A stretch of 14,723 nt of DNA from CAZKGE01 sp964541695 (GTDB lineage Bacteria; Bacillota; Clostridia; Christensenellales; CAG-138). This document shows, one piece after another, positions 1 through 6,051 of the stretch. Each line of letters begins with the position of its first letter. Positions within the stretch are counted from its first letter, which is position 1. A program made the position numbers and the translations under genes. Location: NCBI GenBank assembly GCA_964541695.1, contig CAZIRB010000057.1:1-14723 (forward strand), read 5' to 3'. Under the pieces are notes generated by a model. It was not told the DNA's origin. It was given only the letters and a program-made list of their open reading frames with translations, and did not search any database.

Positions 1-1059
1 AAGCAGCAGCAATAGTATGCCCGCGGGCAGCAGCAGCAGGTAGGTGACCAGCGGCCGCGCGGACGCGAACGCGCGCCAGTCGGCGGCGGCGCTTTTTAGG
101 CCCGCGGCGGACGGCGCGCGCGAGCCCGCGGCGATCTTCTCGAGCGATTCCGCCGTGACGCGCCCGTCCATGTAGAACCACTGGCGCACGACCCCGTAGA
201 GCGGCCGGTCCCAGCCGACGGATTCGTACAGCGCCGGATTGTCGGCGTACGAATCCACGGGATAGTCGAGGTACCGGCCGCGCGCCGCGTCGAAGCGGGA
301 AAACTCCGGCTCGTTGTAGGTGGTAATGCCCCAGGCGTTGATGCGGACGAGTGCCGCGGCAATCAGCAGGCAGCACGCGCCGTAGAGCGCGATCCCCAGC
401 AGCCGTTTTTTCCCCGCGCGCGATTGCGCCGCCGCGGCGAAGCGGTAGACCAGCGCGCCGGCAAAGAAGCACAGCACCGACAATCCCGCGGAGTTGCGGA
501 ACAAAAAGCTGACCGCAAGGAACGCGGCTGCACACGCGAGCCGCCGCTTTCGCGCGTTCGGCGGGTCGTCCTCCACGGCCGTCAGCACGAGCGCAACGGC
601 CGCCGCGCCCGCGACCGCCGACGTGAGCGTGAACGTCACGAGCAGCATCGCGTACAGGACGAGGCCGAGGGTGAGCGCGCCCGCGATCAAAAGCGGCAGG
701 ACGAGCGGCGCCTTTGCGTCATGCCCGGCCTTGAGCACGCAGGCGGCCAGCACGGCCGCGGACAGCGTGACCGCCGCAAGCTGGAACACGAGCCACCACG
801 GCACGGCGGGCAGCACACGGTAAAAAGCGCTCACGACAAAGCCGAGCAGGCAGTTGATGAACGGGTGCGTGGGATACGGCGCGCCGGAAAAATAGCCCGC
901 GAGCGTGAACGCGATGTTCGTGTCGTCGTTCTCGTAGAACGTAAAGCCCGAAACGAGACCGCCGAATATCAGCAGCAGAACAGCGAGCGTCAGCGCAAAA
1001 GTGGCCCGTCCCGCCGGGCTGCCGTACAGGCGGTCAATCGTTTGGCGAACCCGCCGCAT
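1..1059 (-). CDS. Polytopic membrane protein, putative GT-C-type glycosyltransferase (partial)
   Basis: The reading frame is open from an ATG at 1059 to the left edge: 353 codons with no stop, so the C-terminus lies outside the window. The start at 1059 is preferred over the in-frame ATG at 1065 because GGGAGG lies 7 nt upstream of it. After a short basic N-terminus there is a membrane segment (residues ~20-38), then an outside loop with Y-E-N-D-D at 42-46, then many hydrophobic segments. Acidic residues in the first outside loop after TM1 are typical of GT-C enzymes, which use polyprenyl-phosphate sugars as donors. It is the last visible gene of an operon with a GtrB/ArnC-like glycosyltransferase and two ArnE/F-like proteins, starting 14 nt after its neighbour's stop. 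By inference it would be the transferase that decorates a wall polymer or surface glycan. The exact family is not recognised, and a non-catalytic membrane protein remains possible. Confidence 0.6.
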   Translation of the reverse strand, partial: MRRVRQTIDRLYGSPAGRATFALTLAVLLLIFGGLVSGFTFYENDDTNIAFTLAGYFSGAPYPTHPFINCLLGFVVSAFYRVLPAVPWWLVFQLAAVTLSAAVLAACVLKAGHDAKAPLVLPLLIAGALTLGLVLYAMLLVTFTLTSAVAGAAAVALVLTAVEDDPPNARKRRLACAAAFLAVSFLFRNSAGLSVLCFFAGALVYRFAAAAQSRAGKKRLLGIALYGACCLLIAAALVRINAWGITTYNEPEFSRFDAARGRYLDYPVDSYADNPALYESVGWDRPLYGVVRQWFYMDGRVTAESLEKIAAGSRAPSAAGLKSAAADWRAFASARPLVTYLLLLPAGILLLLL

Positions 1060-1073
1060 GTCCATTCCTCCCG

Positions 1074-1427
1074 TTACAGCGCGAAGATCAGTATCCCCGC
1101 GATCACCGTGGCAAGGCCAATCAGCTTCTTGCGGTTCGGCCGCTCGCCGAGCAGCAGATACGCCAGCACCGGCACGAGCACCTGGCCGAACGCGTCCCAC
1201 ATGGGCGTGAGCGAAATCGGCACCATCCGGTAAGCAAACACCGAGCACGCGGTCGAGGCCACGAACATCAGGTACGCGATCACCACGAGCGGATTGAGGT
1301 ACTGGCCAAGGAAGCTGTCGTACGTTTTCAGCGCGGCCCTTTTGAGCATGACCTGCGAGAAACCCGCGATCAGCACGCCGAGCGTCATAATCGCGTAATA
1401 GAGCGTCACGGGCAGTTCACTCCGCAT
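1074..1427 (-). CDS. EamA/SMR-like small membrane protein, ArnF-like half flippase
   Basis: 117 residues with four predicted hydrophobic segments (about 9-28, 42-64, 68-90, 97-116), the size and layout of ArnF/EmrE-like half transporters of the drug/metabolite superfamily. The segment with SLTPMWDAFGQVLVPVLAYL followed by LGERPNRKKLIG is the usual EamA ending, where a conserved E in 'GER' precedes the last membrane helix. Its start overlaps the end of the upstream paralogue (1417-1791) by 11 bp, so the two are probably translationally coupled and may act as a heterodimer, as ArnE and ArnF do for undecaprenyl-phosphate-aminoarabinose in enterobacteria. Placed between a GtrB/ArnC-like transferase and a GT-C-like protein, it most likely helps flip the lipid-linked sugar. 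A multidrug-efflux role is the alternative, less supported by context. Confidence 0.75.
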   Translation of the reverse strand: MRSELPVTLYYAIMTLGVLIAGFSQVMLKRAALKTYDSFLGQYLNPLVVIAYLMFVASTACSVFAYRMVPISLTPMWDAFGQVLVPVLAYLLLGERPNRKKLIGLATVIAGILIFAL

Positions 1428-1791
1428 CGGCTCTCACCATCAGCATGATGCCGGCCGCGATCACGGCGACGCCGACGACCATGTTCCATCGTATCGTTTC
1501 CGCAAACAGCACCTTCCCGAACACCATGCTCCACAGCATCGCCATGGCGCGGTTGGCGTAGGCGGTCGAGAGCGGGATGATCTTTAAAAACTGCTGCCAC
1601 AATATCGCGTACACAAAAAGCAGCAATATGCTGCCGCCGTAGAGCAGCACAAAGCCCCACGAGAGCAGCGGGCGGCCCGACGCGTACTTGGTCAGCAGCG
1701 TCGCGGCGGCAAATATCAGCACCGCGCCCTGCAGCAGCAGGATGTCCAGCACGGTCGCCTTGCGGCGCGCCGGCCCCTGGATCTGTTCCAT
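1417..1791 (-). CDS. EamA/SMR-like small membrane protein, ArnE-like half flippase
   Basis: 124 residues, four hydrophobic segments after a basic N-terminus (residues 1-14). The motif S-T-A-Y-A-N-R-A-M-A-M near residue 75 matches the 'PLS.AY' signature region of ArnE/EamA half-transporters, and 'FAETIRW' before the last helix is the usual GE/AE turn. ATG at 1791 follows the stop of the glycosyltransferase gene by only 2 nt, and the gene overlaps the next half-transporter by 11 bp: a tightly coupled operon. The ribosome-binding site is weak (an AAGGA-like stretch about 14 nt upstream), consistent with coupling. Proposed role: half of a heterodimeric flippase for a polyprenyl-phosphate sugar. 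The substrate is unknown. Confidence 0.75.
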   Translation of the reverse strand: MEQIQGPARRKATVLDILLLQGAVLIFAAATLLTKYASGRPLLSWGFVLLYGGSILLLFVYAILWQQFLKIIPLSTAYANRAMAMLWSMVFGKVLFAETIRWNMVVGVAVIAAGIMLMVRADAE

Positions 1792-1793
1792 CT

Positions 1794-2744
1794 TTATTCT
1801 TTTCCGTCCTTTTTATAGATGTTGCGCACCACGTACTGCGGCGAGCGGTTGATGCTGATGTAGCTCCGGCCGATGTACTCGCCCATCATGCCGAGCATCA
1901 GCATGATCATGCCGCCGATGAACAGCATCACCGACAGCAGCGACGGATAGCCCGCCTGGATGTTGGCGGGATCGACCAGCTTTCGGATCACCGTGATAAA
2001 GCCCAGCAAAAACCCGAGAATCGCCGTGAACACGCCTGCCATCGTCGCAAGCCGGAGCGGTTTGACCGAGAACGCGGTCAGGCCGTTGACCCAGTGGCCG
2101 AACAGTTTTTTAAACGTATACGTCGTCGTGCCCGCGATGCGCTCGCGCTCCTCCATGGGCACGTTGACGATGCGGCCCGGGCCCACGGTGCGCAGTATCA
2201 GCCCCGTCAAGTACGGGTACGGGTTCTCGTAGCAGACGATCTCGTCGATGACGTAGCGGCGCAGCGCCATAAAGTTCGTAAAGTGCAGCCGCTTGGGCTT
2301 GTCGATGATGTAGCAGGTCATGACCTCGTTGACGCTGCTGCCGAAGTTTTTAAACGCGCTCTGCTTCTTGACCGGATAGTCGGCGATGGCGACGTCGTGC
2401 GTCTCATCGAGCGCGCCGACGAGGTCGAACAGCCTGCCCATCGGGCACTGGCCGTCGTCGTCGAGCACGACGATCACCTCGCCCGTCACAATTGAAAACC
2501 CTGCCATCAGCGCCGCAATGCGGCCCATGTTCTTGGCCAGCTCGACCGCGGTCACGCGCGGATTTTTGTCGGCGAGCGTTTTTAATACCGCAAACACGTT
2601 GTCCGGCGAGCAGTCGCTCACGGCGACGATCTCGTAGTCGCAGCCGCGCGCGGCCACCACGCGCTCGATCTCGTCCACCACGAACGCGACGGTTTTTTCG
2701 CTGCGGTAGCAGGGGATCACAAAGCTCAGCTTCGGCAGGGGCAT
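1794..2744 (-). CDS. Family 2 glycosyltransferase, polyprenyl-phosphate type (GtrB/ArnC-like)
   Basis: Membrane-anchored GT2 enzyme that would transfer a sugar from a nucleotide donor to undecaprenyl phosphate on the cytoplasmic face. N-terminal GT-A domain: LSFVIPCYRSE at residues 6-16, KNMGRIAALMAGF near 71-83 and the metal/donor motif DDDGQ at 95-99. An R-E-R and T-T-Y-T-F-K-K-L region precedes two C-terminal membrane helices (about 227-252 and 265-288), followed by MGEYIGRSY, typical of the GtrB/ArnC/DPM1 branch. With ATG at 2744 the protein has 316 residues, normal for the family. A GTG at 2756 in frame is unlikely because it overlaps the AAGGAG ribosome-binding site (2756-2761), which sits 11 nt upstream of 2744. 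First gene of the minus operon, downstream of a good promoter. The sugar cannot be predicted. Confidence 0.9.
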   Translation of the reverse strand: MPLPKLSFVIPCYRSEKTVAFVVDEIERVVAARGCDYEIVAVSDCSPDNVFAVLKTLADKNPRVTAVELAKNMGRIAALMAGFSIVTGEVIVVLDDDGQCPMGRLFDLVGALDETHDVAIADYPVKKQSAFKNFGSSVNEVMTCYIIDKPKRLHFTNFMALRRYVIDEIVCYENPYPYLTGLILRTVGPGRIVNVPMEERERIAGTTTYTFKKLFGHWVNGLTAFSVKPLRLATMAGVFTAILGFLLGFITVIRKLVDPANIQAGYPSLLSVMLFIGGMIMLMLGMMGEYIGRSYISINRSPQYVVRNIYKKDGKE

Positions 2745-2772
2745 ACCCTCGGTCACTCCTTAAACGCGAAAT

Positions 2773-2785
2773 TTGTCGCGGACAA
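2773..2785. repeat. Inverted repeat in 5' leader of the glycosyltransferase operon
   Basis: TTGTC-GCG-GACAA is a perfect 5-bp inverted repeat with a 3-nt centre. It lies between the predicted transcription start (about 2792, minus strand) and the glycosyltransferase start codon, a typical position for a repressor site. Its GGACA half-site recurs in the inverted repeat at 2813-2826. Operator function is inference. Confidence 0.35.
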
Positions 2786-2798
2786 TTTGCATCTATAC

Positions 2799-2827
2799 AT
2801 CATACTAGAATCGGACAAAACTGTCCA
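2799..2827 (-). promoter_or_regulatory. Sigma-A-type promoter for the glycosyltransferase operon
   Basis: On the minus strand: -35 TGGACA (2822-2827), exactly 17-nt spacer, -10 TATGAT (2799-2804), each 5 of 6 matches to the vegetative consensus. Predicted start near 2792, giving a leader of about 48 nt before the ATG at 2744. Confidence 0.65.
2813..2826. repeat. Inverted repeat between divergent promoters
   Basis: GGACA-AAAC-TGTCC, a perfect 5-bp inverted repeat with a 4-nt centre, overlaps the minus-strand -35 (2822-2827) and lies 12 bp from the plus-strand -35. A bound regulator could control both units. Confidence 0.35.
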
Positions 2828-2838
2828 GCCCGCATCCG

Positions 2839-2867
2839 TTGACCCGCGCGCGCGATGTTGGTATACT
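2839..2867 (+). promoter_or_regulatory. Sigma-A-type promoter for the WbqC-family operon
   Basis: TTGACC (2839-2844), 17-nt spacer, TATACT (2862-2867). Each hexamer has 5 of 6 consensus bases. Predicted start near 2874, about 30 nt before the TTG start codon at 2905. The promoter occupies sequence that would be coding if the earlier TTG at 2839 were used, which argues for the downstream start. Confidence 0.7.
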
Positions 2868-2904
2868 AAAGTGCATTGACACAAACGGGCGGGGGCGAAC
2901 GCAT

Positions 2905-3609
2905 TTGAAGGTCGCGGTGTTGCAGTCCAACTACATCCCGTGGAAGGGATACTTTGACATCATCCACGACGTGGACCTGTTCATATTCCACGACGATCTG
3001 CAGTATACGAAGAACGACTGGCGAAATCGGAACAAGATCAAAACGTCGGACGGCGCAAAATGGCTGACGGTCCCCGTCGGCACGGACGAGCACCGGCTGA
3101 TCATGGACGTGAAGCTCCCCGCGGACAACGCGTGGCAGAGGAAGCACTTCGACGCGATCCGCGCCAACTACGCCCGCGCGCCGTACTATAAGAAGTACGA
3201 GCCGTTTCTCGAGCATGTCTACCTCGAGAAAAAATGGGACACGCTCGTTGAATTGGACCGGTACCTGATCACGTCGATCTGCACGGACTTCCTCGGCGTA
3301 CAAACGCGCTTTGCCGAGAGCCTCGACTTTGCGTTTACGGGCGTCAAGCACGAGAAACTTTTGACCATGCTGCTCTCCGCGGGGGCCACGACCTATGTGT
3401 CCGGCCCCGCGGCCAAGGACTACATCGCCGCCGAGGACTACGAGAAGAACGGCATCGGGCTCGTCTGGAAGGACTACACCGGCTACCCTGCCTACCCGCA
3501 GCAGCACGGCGCGTTCGAGCACACGGTGTCGATCATCGACCTGCTGATCAACACCGGCGGCGACGCGCCCTACTACATCTGGGGCTGGCGCGGGGAGGCG
3601 CGGGGCTGA
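2905..3609 (+). CDS. WbqC-family protein
   Basis: 234 residues from a TTG start. Contains the family hallmark at its N-terminus: K-V-A-V-L-Q-S-N-Y-I-P-W-K-G-Y-F, then DLFIFHDDLQYTKNDWRNRN and LTVPV, matching the usual 'ILQPxYxPxxGYF ... DDVQYxxxxWxNRN' pattern. The longer frame back to 2839 is rejected because it would contain the whole promoter. A G-rich stretch around 2887-2896 may act as a weak ribosome-binding site, and the family pattern begins immediately after the TTG. WbqC-family proteins occur in O-antigen and other surface-glycan clusters; their biochemical role is not firmly settled. Here the gene leads an operon with a membrane acyltransferase 16 nt downstream and is divergent from a lipid-carrier glycosylation operon, which supports a surface-polysaccharide role. 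Confidence 0.88.
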   Translation: MKVAVLQSNYIPWKGYFDIIHDVDLFIFHDDLQYTKNDWRNRNKIKTSDGAKWLTVPVGTDEHRLIMDVKLPADNAWQRKHFDAIRANYARAPYYKKYEPFLEHVYLEKKWDTLVELDRYLITSICTDFLGVQTRFAESLDFAFTGVKHEKLLTMLLSAGATTYVSGPAAKDYIAAEDYEKNGIGLVWKDYTGYPAYPQQHGAFEHTVSIIDLLINTGGDAPYYIWGWRGEARG

Positions 3610-3625
3610 CAATATGGAGCAAAAT

Positions 3626-4831
3626 ATGCGGGATAATTCAATCGACACGCGGCACATCGACGTGCTCGACGGCGTGCGCGCCATCGCCGTAATGATCGTG
3701 GCCTGGTACCACATCTGGCAGCAGAGCTGGCTGATGCCCGTGCTCAGGACGCCGTTTCTGTCGTTTATCGGAATCAACTCGATCAATTTCGACGTGCTCC
3801 CGCGCACGGGCTATATCTTCGTCGATCTTTTGCTGCTGCTGTCGTCGTTTTTGCTCTTTTTACCGTACGCGCGCGCGGCAAGTAGCGGCGCGCCCCTCCC
3901 CGGCGCGGCGGAATTCTACAAGCGGCGGTTTACCCGCATCGTGCCGTCGTACTACCTGGCGGTGCTCGTCATATTCTTCGGCTACGCCGTGCCCGCGCAT
4001 TCGTTCGATACGTTCCGTCAGGCGGCGGTCGAGCTGTTTTCGAATCTGACGTTTTCGCAGGTGTTCTTCCGCAGCCCGTACCTGTTCAGCAAGATCAACG
4101 GCGTGCTGTGGACGGTCTGCATCGAGATGCAGTTCTACCTGCTCTTCCCGCTGCTCGCGCGCGCGTTCGTCAAAAAGCCGCTCGTTACATACCTTTGCAT
4201 GCTCGCCGCGTCCGCAGTATACATACGCGTCCTCATCCTGCCGCATCCGGACGCCGTGCGCATGGGCTTAAACCAGCTCCCCGCGTTCTTCGGCGTGTTC
4301 GCAAACGGCATGATGGCCAGCCTTTTGTTCGTGCGGCTCGCCGCCCGCGTACAGCGCGGCCCGTGGCTTGCCGCCGCCGGCACGCTGTCTTCGCTCGTTT
4401 TTGCCGTGCTGATCTGGCGCATCCTGCGCGGCGCGGCCGCGGCCGAGAGCGTGCAGGTCTATCAACTGCAGGCGCGCTTCGTGTTCTCGTGCGCGCTGAC
4501 CGCGTTCGTGTTCTCGACCGCGCTGGCCGCAAAATGGTTCCGGCTGTTGTTCAGCAACGCCGTGATGCGCTTTTTTGCGGCGATCTCGTACAACCTCTAT
4601 ATCTGGCACCAGTGGCTCGCGGTGCGCTTTAAGGCTTGGCGCATCCCGTACTGGACGGGCGACACCGCGCCGAACTTCACCGGAGACCTCCCCTGGCAAA
4701 AGACCTACACGCTGATCTGCTTTATCGCGGCCATCGCCGTGGCGGCGTTTATCACCTATTTATTCGAGCGGCCCGCGGCCAAGGCGCTGACCCGGTGGTT
4801 TGCCGGCCGCGGCGAGGAGAAAACCGCATGA
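3626..4831 (+). CDS. Acyltransferase family 3 membrane protein (OafA/YrhL-like)
   Basis: Integral membrane O-acyltransferase that by family would move an acyl group (often acetyl) onto a surface glycan. The N-terminus carries the signature RHIDVLDGVRAIAV followed by A-W-Y-H, with the TM1 histidine at residue 29. Mid-protein C-I-E-M-Q-F-Y-L-L-F-P-L matches the family 'SVExQFYLLxP' motif, and the C-terminal part has Y-N-L-Y-I-W-H-Q and an 'FERPA' ending. About ten hydrophobic segments, 401 residues, no extra C-terminal SGNH domain. ATG at 3626 is preferred over the in-frame ATG at 3614 because GGAG lies 6 nt upstream, while 3614 has its nearest G-rich site 14 nt away. The stop overlaps the next gene's ATG (ATGA, 4828-4831). 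The acceptor is unknown; the WbqC-like neighbour supports a polysaccharide. Confidence 0.88.
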   Translation: MRDNSIDTRHIDVLDGVRAIAVMIVAWYHIWQQSWLMPVLRTPFLSFIGINSINFDVLPRTGYIFVDLLLLLSSFLLFLPYARAASSGAPLPGAAEFYKRRFTRIVPSYYLAVLVIFFGYAVPAHSFDTFRQAAVELFSNLTFSQVFFRSPYLFSKINGVLWTVCIEMQFYLLFPLLARAFVKKPLVTYLCMLAASAVYIRVLILPHPDAVRMGLNQLPAFFGVFANGMMASLLFVRLAARVQRGPWLAAAGTLSSLVFAVLIWRILRGAAAAESVQVYQLQARFVFSCALTAFVFSTALAAKWFRLLFSNAVMRFFAAISYNLYIWHQWLAVRFKAWRIPYWTGDTAPNFTGDLPWQKTYTLICFIAAIAVAAFITYLFERPAAKALTRWFAGRGEEKTA

Positions 4832-5088
4832 ACCATTACCAAATGAAGCTGTCCAATGTCTGCGCCACGCAGGTCGAGTTCGACCTCGACGGCACTATCG
4901 TGCATAACGTCGCGTTCAAAAACGGCTGCGACGGGAACCTCCGGGCGCTCAGCCTGCTGATCGACGGCATGGACGCCGCCCGCGTCGCCGGACTCTTTGC
5001 CGGCAACACCTGCGGCAAAAACAAAACGTCCTGTGCCGACCAATTGGCCAAAGCGCTCACGATTGCGCTCGCCGAACAAAAAGAATAA
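4828..5088 (+). CDS. Small TSCPD-domain protein (TIGR03905-like)
   Basis: 86 residues. The ATG overlaps the acyltransferase stop (ATGA) and has GAGGAG 8 nt upstream. Visible pattern: I-V-H-N-V-A-F-K-N-G-C-D-G-N-L-R-A-L in the middle, then a C-terminal C-G-K-N-K-T-S-C-A-D-Q-L, the variant of the 'CG..TSCpDQL' motif naming the TSCPD domain. Such domains occur as a C-terminal part of some class II ribonucleotide reductases (NrdJ) and as short stand-alone proteins common in Firmicutes. Three conserved Cys (GCDGN, TCG, TSC) suggest metal or thiol chemistry, but the stand-alone function is not established. There is no obvious link to the glycan genes upstream, and co-transcription may be positional. 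It is followed by the hairpin at 5112-5140. Confidence 0.85.
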   Translation: MNHYQMKLSNVCATQVEFDLDGTIVHNVAFKNGCDGNLRALSLLIDGMDAARVAGLFAGNTCGKNKTSCADQLAKALTIALAEQKE

Positions 5089-5111
5089 CCAATTTTTCAA
5101 AGATTTCGGAA

Positions 5112-5140
5112 AAAAGCGGGGCATTTTTCGCCTCGCTTTT
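5112..5140 (+). terminator. Terminator-like hairpin after the TSCPD gene
   Basis: 11-bp stem: AAAAGCGGGGC (5112-5122) pairs with GCCTCGCTTTT (5130-5140) with one G-T wobble and a 7-nt loop. A/T ends on the stem give a bidirectional terminator look, but no separate T tract follows. A closely related hairpin stands before the second wall-protein gene (5929-5959), so it may also be part of the duplicated regulatory block. Confidence 0.5.
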
Positions 5141-5141
5141 C

Positions 5142-5166
5142 CAATGTTGTTGCCATTGCGTAAACA
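5142..5166 (+). promoter_or_regulatory. Conserved upstream element, copy A
   Basis: A 25-bp block beginning CAATGTTGTT and ending ATTGCGTAAACA matches the block at 5960-5984 in 22 of 25 positions. It begins exactly 61 bp before the -10 hexamer in both copies, while the 30 bp between them have diverged. Its centre falls near -61 of the predicted start, a common position for an activator site. The regulator is unknown. Confidence 0.45.
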
Positions 5167-5196
5167 AGCCGCCGATTTTCTTTTTTTTCGTTCGCC

Positions 5197-5209
5197 GTAT
5201 GCTATCATC
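5197..5209 (+). promoter_or_regulatory. Extended -10 promoter of the Cys-rich wall protein gene
   Basis: GTATGCTATCATC contains an extended -10 (TGC-TATCAT, hexamer at 5203-5208). No good -35 is visible 16-18 nt upstream. The identical 13-mer stands at the same distance (31 nt, hexamer to ATG) before the paralogous gene. Confidence 0.55.
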
Positions 5210-5233
5210 TGTCGCGAAGGAGGTGCAAACGCA

Positions 5234-5902
5234 ATGTATGCACTTAAAAAAATACTAACAGCCAGCGCGCTTGCTTTGCTCCTGGTCATCGGTGGCGCGC
5301 GCATGGCAAAGGCCGATTGCCCGGCAACGATTACCGGGAACGGCGTCAACCTCCGCTCCAGCGCTTCTTCAAGCTGCAAGAGCCTGGACAAGCTCGCAAA
5401 AGGCGAGGAAGTAAACATCCTCGGCAAGAGCGGCAACTGGTACAAGGTTTCCTGCGACGGGCAGACCGGTTATGTGTACAAGTCCTATGTCAGCACCGCG
5501 AACGCGGCTGCGGCTAAGACCACGACGGCCACAAAGGCCGCCGCGACCGGCAAGGCCTGCACATCCGGCACCTGTGCCTCGACCTGCCCGAAGGGGAACT
5601 GCGGCACGGACTGCGCGTCCTGCTGCGGAACGAACTGCGCGGCCTGCTGCGGCACAAGCTGCACAGTAAGCTCGACCTGCGGTACGTCCACCCTCAAGAG
5701 CGGCTGCTCCGGCAGCTCGGTCAAGTCGCTGCAGCAGTGCCTGGCACAGCTTGGGTACCTGCCGAGCAACTGTGCGGACGGCGTGTTCGGGCCCAAGACC
5801 GCCAGCGCGGTCAAAGCGTTCCAGGCCGACTGCGGACTGACCTGCGACGGCATCGCGGGCGTCAAGACGCTCTGCTCGCTCACTTCGAGCTGCGGCAAGT
5901 AA
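5234..5902 (+). CDS. Cysteine-rich secreted SH3b / peptidoglycan-binding protein
   Basis: 222 residues. ATG at 5234 has AAGGAGGT (5217-5224) 9 nt upstream. Signal peptide 1-27, cleaved after A-K-A. Bacterial SH3 domain at about 29-91 (GNGVNLRSSAS, SGNWYKVSC, TGYVYKSYVS). An Ala/Thr then Cys-rich linker spans about 92-152. A peptidoglycan-binding-1 type domain at about 153-222 has S-V-K-S-L-Q-Q, L-G-Y-L, DGVFGPKTASAVKAFQ and C-D-G-I-A-G. There is no catalytic domain. The odd feature is 22 Cys: 3 in the SH3 domain, 12 in about 46 linker residues (including two CC pairs in CASCCGTNCAACCGTSC), and 7 in the binding domain. The neighbouring paralogue has only two Cys in total. Likely a wall-attached protein that is heavily disulfide-linked, binds metal, or cross-links. 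Role unknown; domain calls are firm. Confidence 0.88.
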   Translation: MYALKKILTASALALLLVIGGARMAKADCPATITGNGVNLRSSASSSCKSLDKLAKGEEVNILGKSGNWYKVSCDGQTGYVYKSYVSTANAAAAKTTTATKAAATGKACTSGTCASTCPKGNCGTDCASCCGTNCAACCGTSCTVSSTCGTSTLKSGCSGSSVKSLQQCLAQLGYLPSNCADGVFGPKTASAVKAFQADCGLTCDGIAGVKTLCSLTSSCGK

Positions 5903-5928
5903 CAATCGGTTAAAATCCAGTTCCCCAC

Positions 5929-5959
5929 GGAAAGGCGAGGCAATTTTGCCTCGCTTTCC
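5929..5959 (+). terminator. Terminator-like hairpin between the two wall-protein genes
   Basis: GGAAAGGCGAGGCA (5929-5942) pairs with TGCCTCGCTTTCC (5947-5959) with one bulged G and an ATTT loop. It stands 26 nt after the stop of the Cys-rich gene and directly abuts the conserved element at 5960-5984. Its 3' arm resembles the hairpin at 5112-5140. No T tract beyond the stem, so termination strength is uncertain. Confidence 0.5.
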
Positions 5960-5984
5960 CAATGTTGTTTCGATTGCGTAAACA
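5960..5984 (+). promoter_or_regulatory. Conserved upstream element, copy B
   Basis: Second copy of the 25-bp block of 5142-5166 (three mismatches, at positions 11, 13 and 14 of the block). Same 61-bp distance to the -10 hexamer at 6021. A shared regulator for both wall-protein genes is inferred. Confidence 0.45.
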
Positions 5985-6014
5985 TCCGCAAAAACCGCCG
6001 TTTTATGCGCGTTT

Positions 6015-6027
6015 GTATGCTATCATC
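6015..6027 (+). promoter_or_regulatory. Extended -10 promoter of the NlpC/P60 gene
   Basis: GTATGCTATCATC, identical to 5197-5209, with hexamer TATCAT at 6021-6026 and TG extension. There is no convincing -35 hexamer. A leader of about 24 nt ends in AAAGGAGGT before the ATG at 6052. Confidence 0.55.
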
Positions 6028-6051
6028 GCTTAGGAAAGGAGGTGCGAACGC

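Noticed and set aside
424..1233. Plus-strand open frame of 269 codons
   Set aside because: Antisense to the GT-C-like and ArnF-like genes; Arg/Glu-rich composition typical of a shadow frame in GC-rich DNA, with no domain pattern.
2839..2904. N-terminal extension of the WbqC-family gene from TTG 2839
   Set aside because: It contains a complete 17-spaced promoter, and the WbqC pattern begins just after TTG 2905.
2866..3807. Minus-strand frame of 313 codons
   Set aside because: Antisense to WbqC and acyltransferase genes, which have clear family motifs; its own sequence is low-complexity Val/Arg/Asp.
5142..5166. WalR (YycF) box upstream of wall genes
   Set aside because: The TGTWAH-N5-TGTWAH pattern expected for wall-hydrolase control does not fit either strand of the conserved element.
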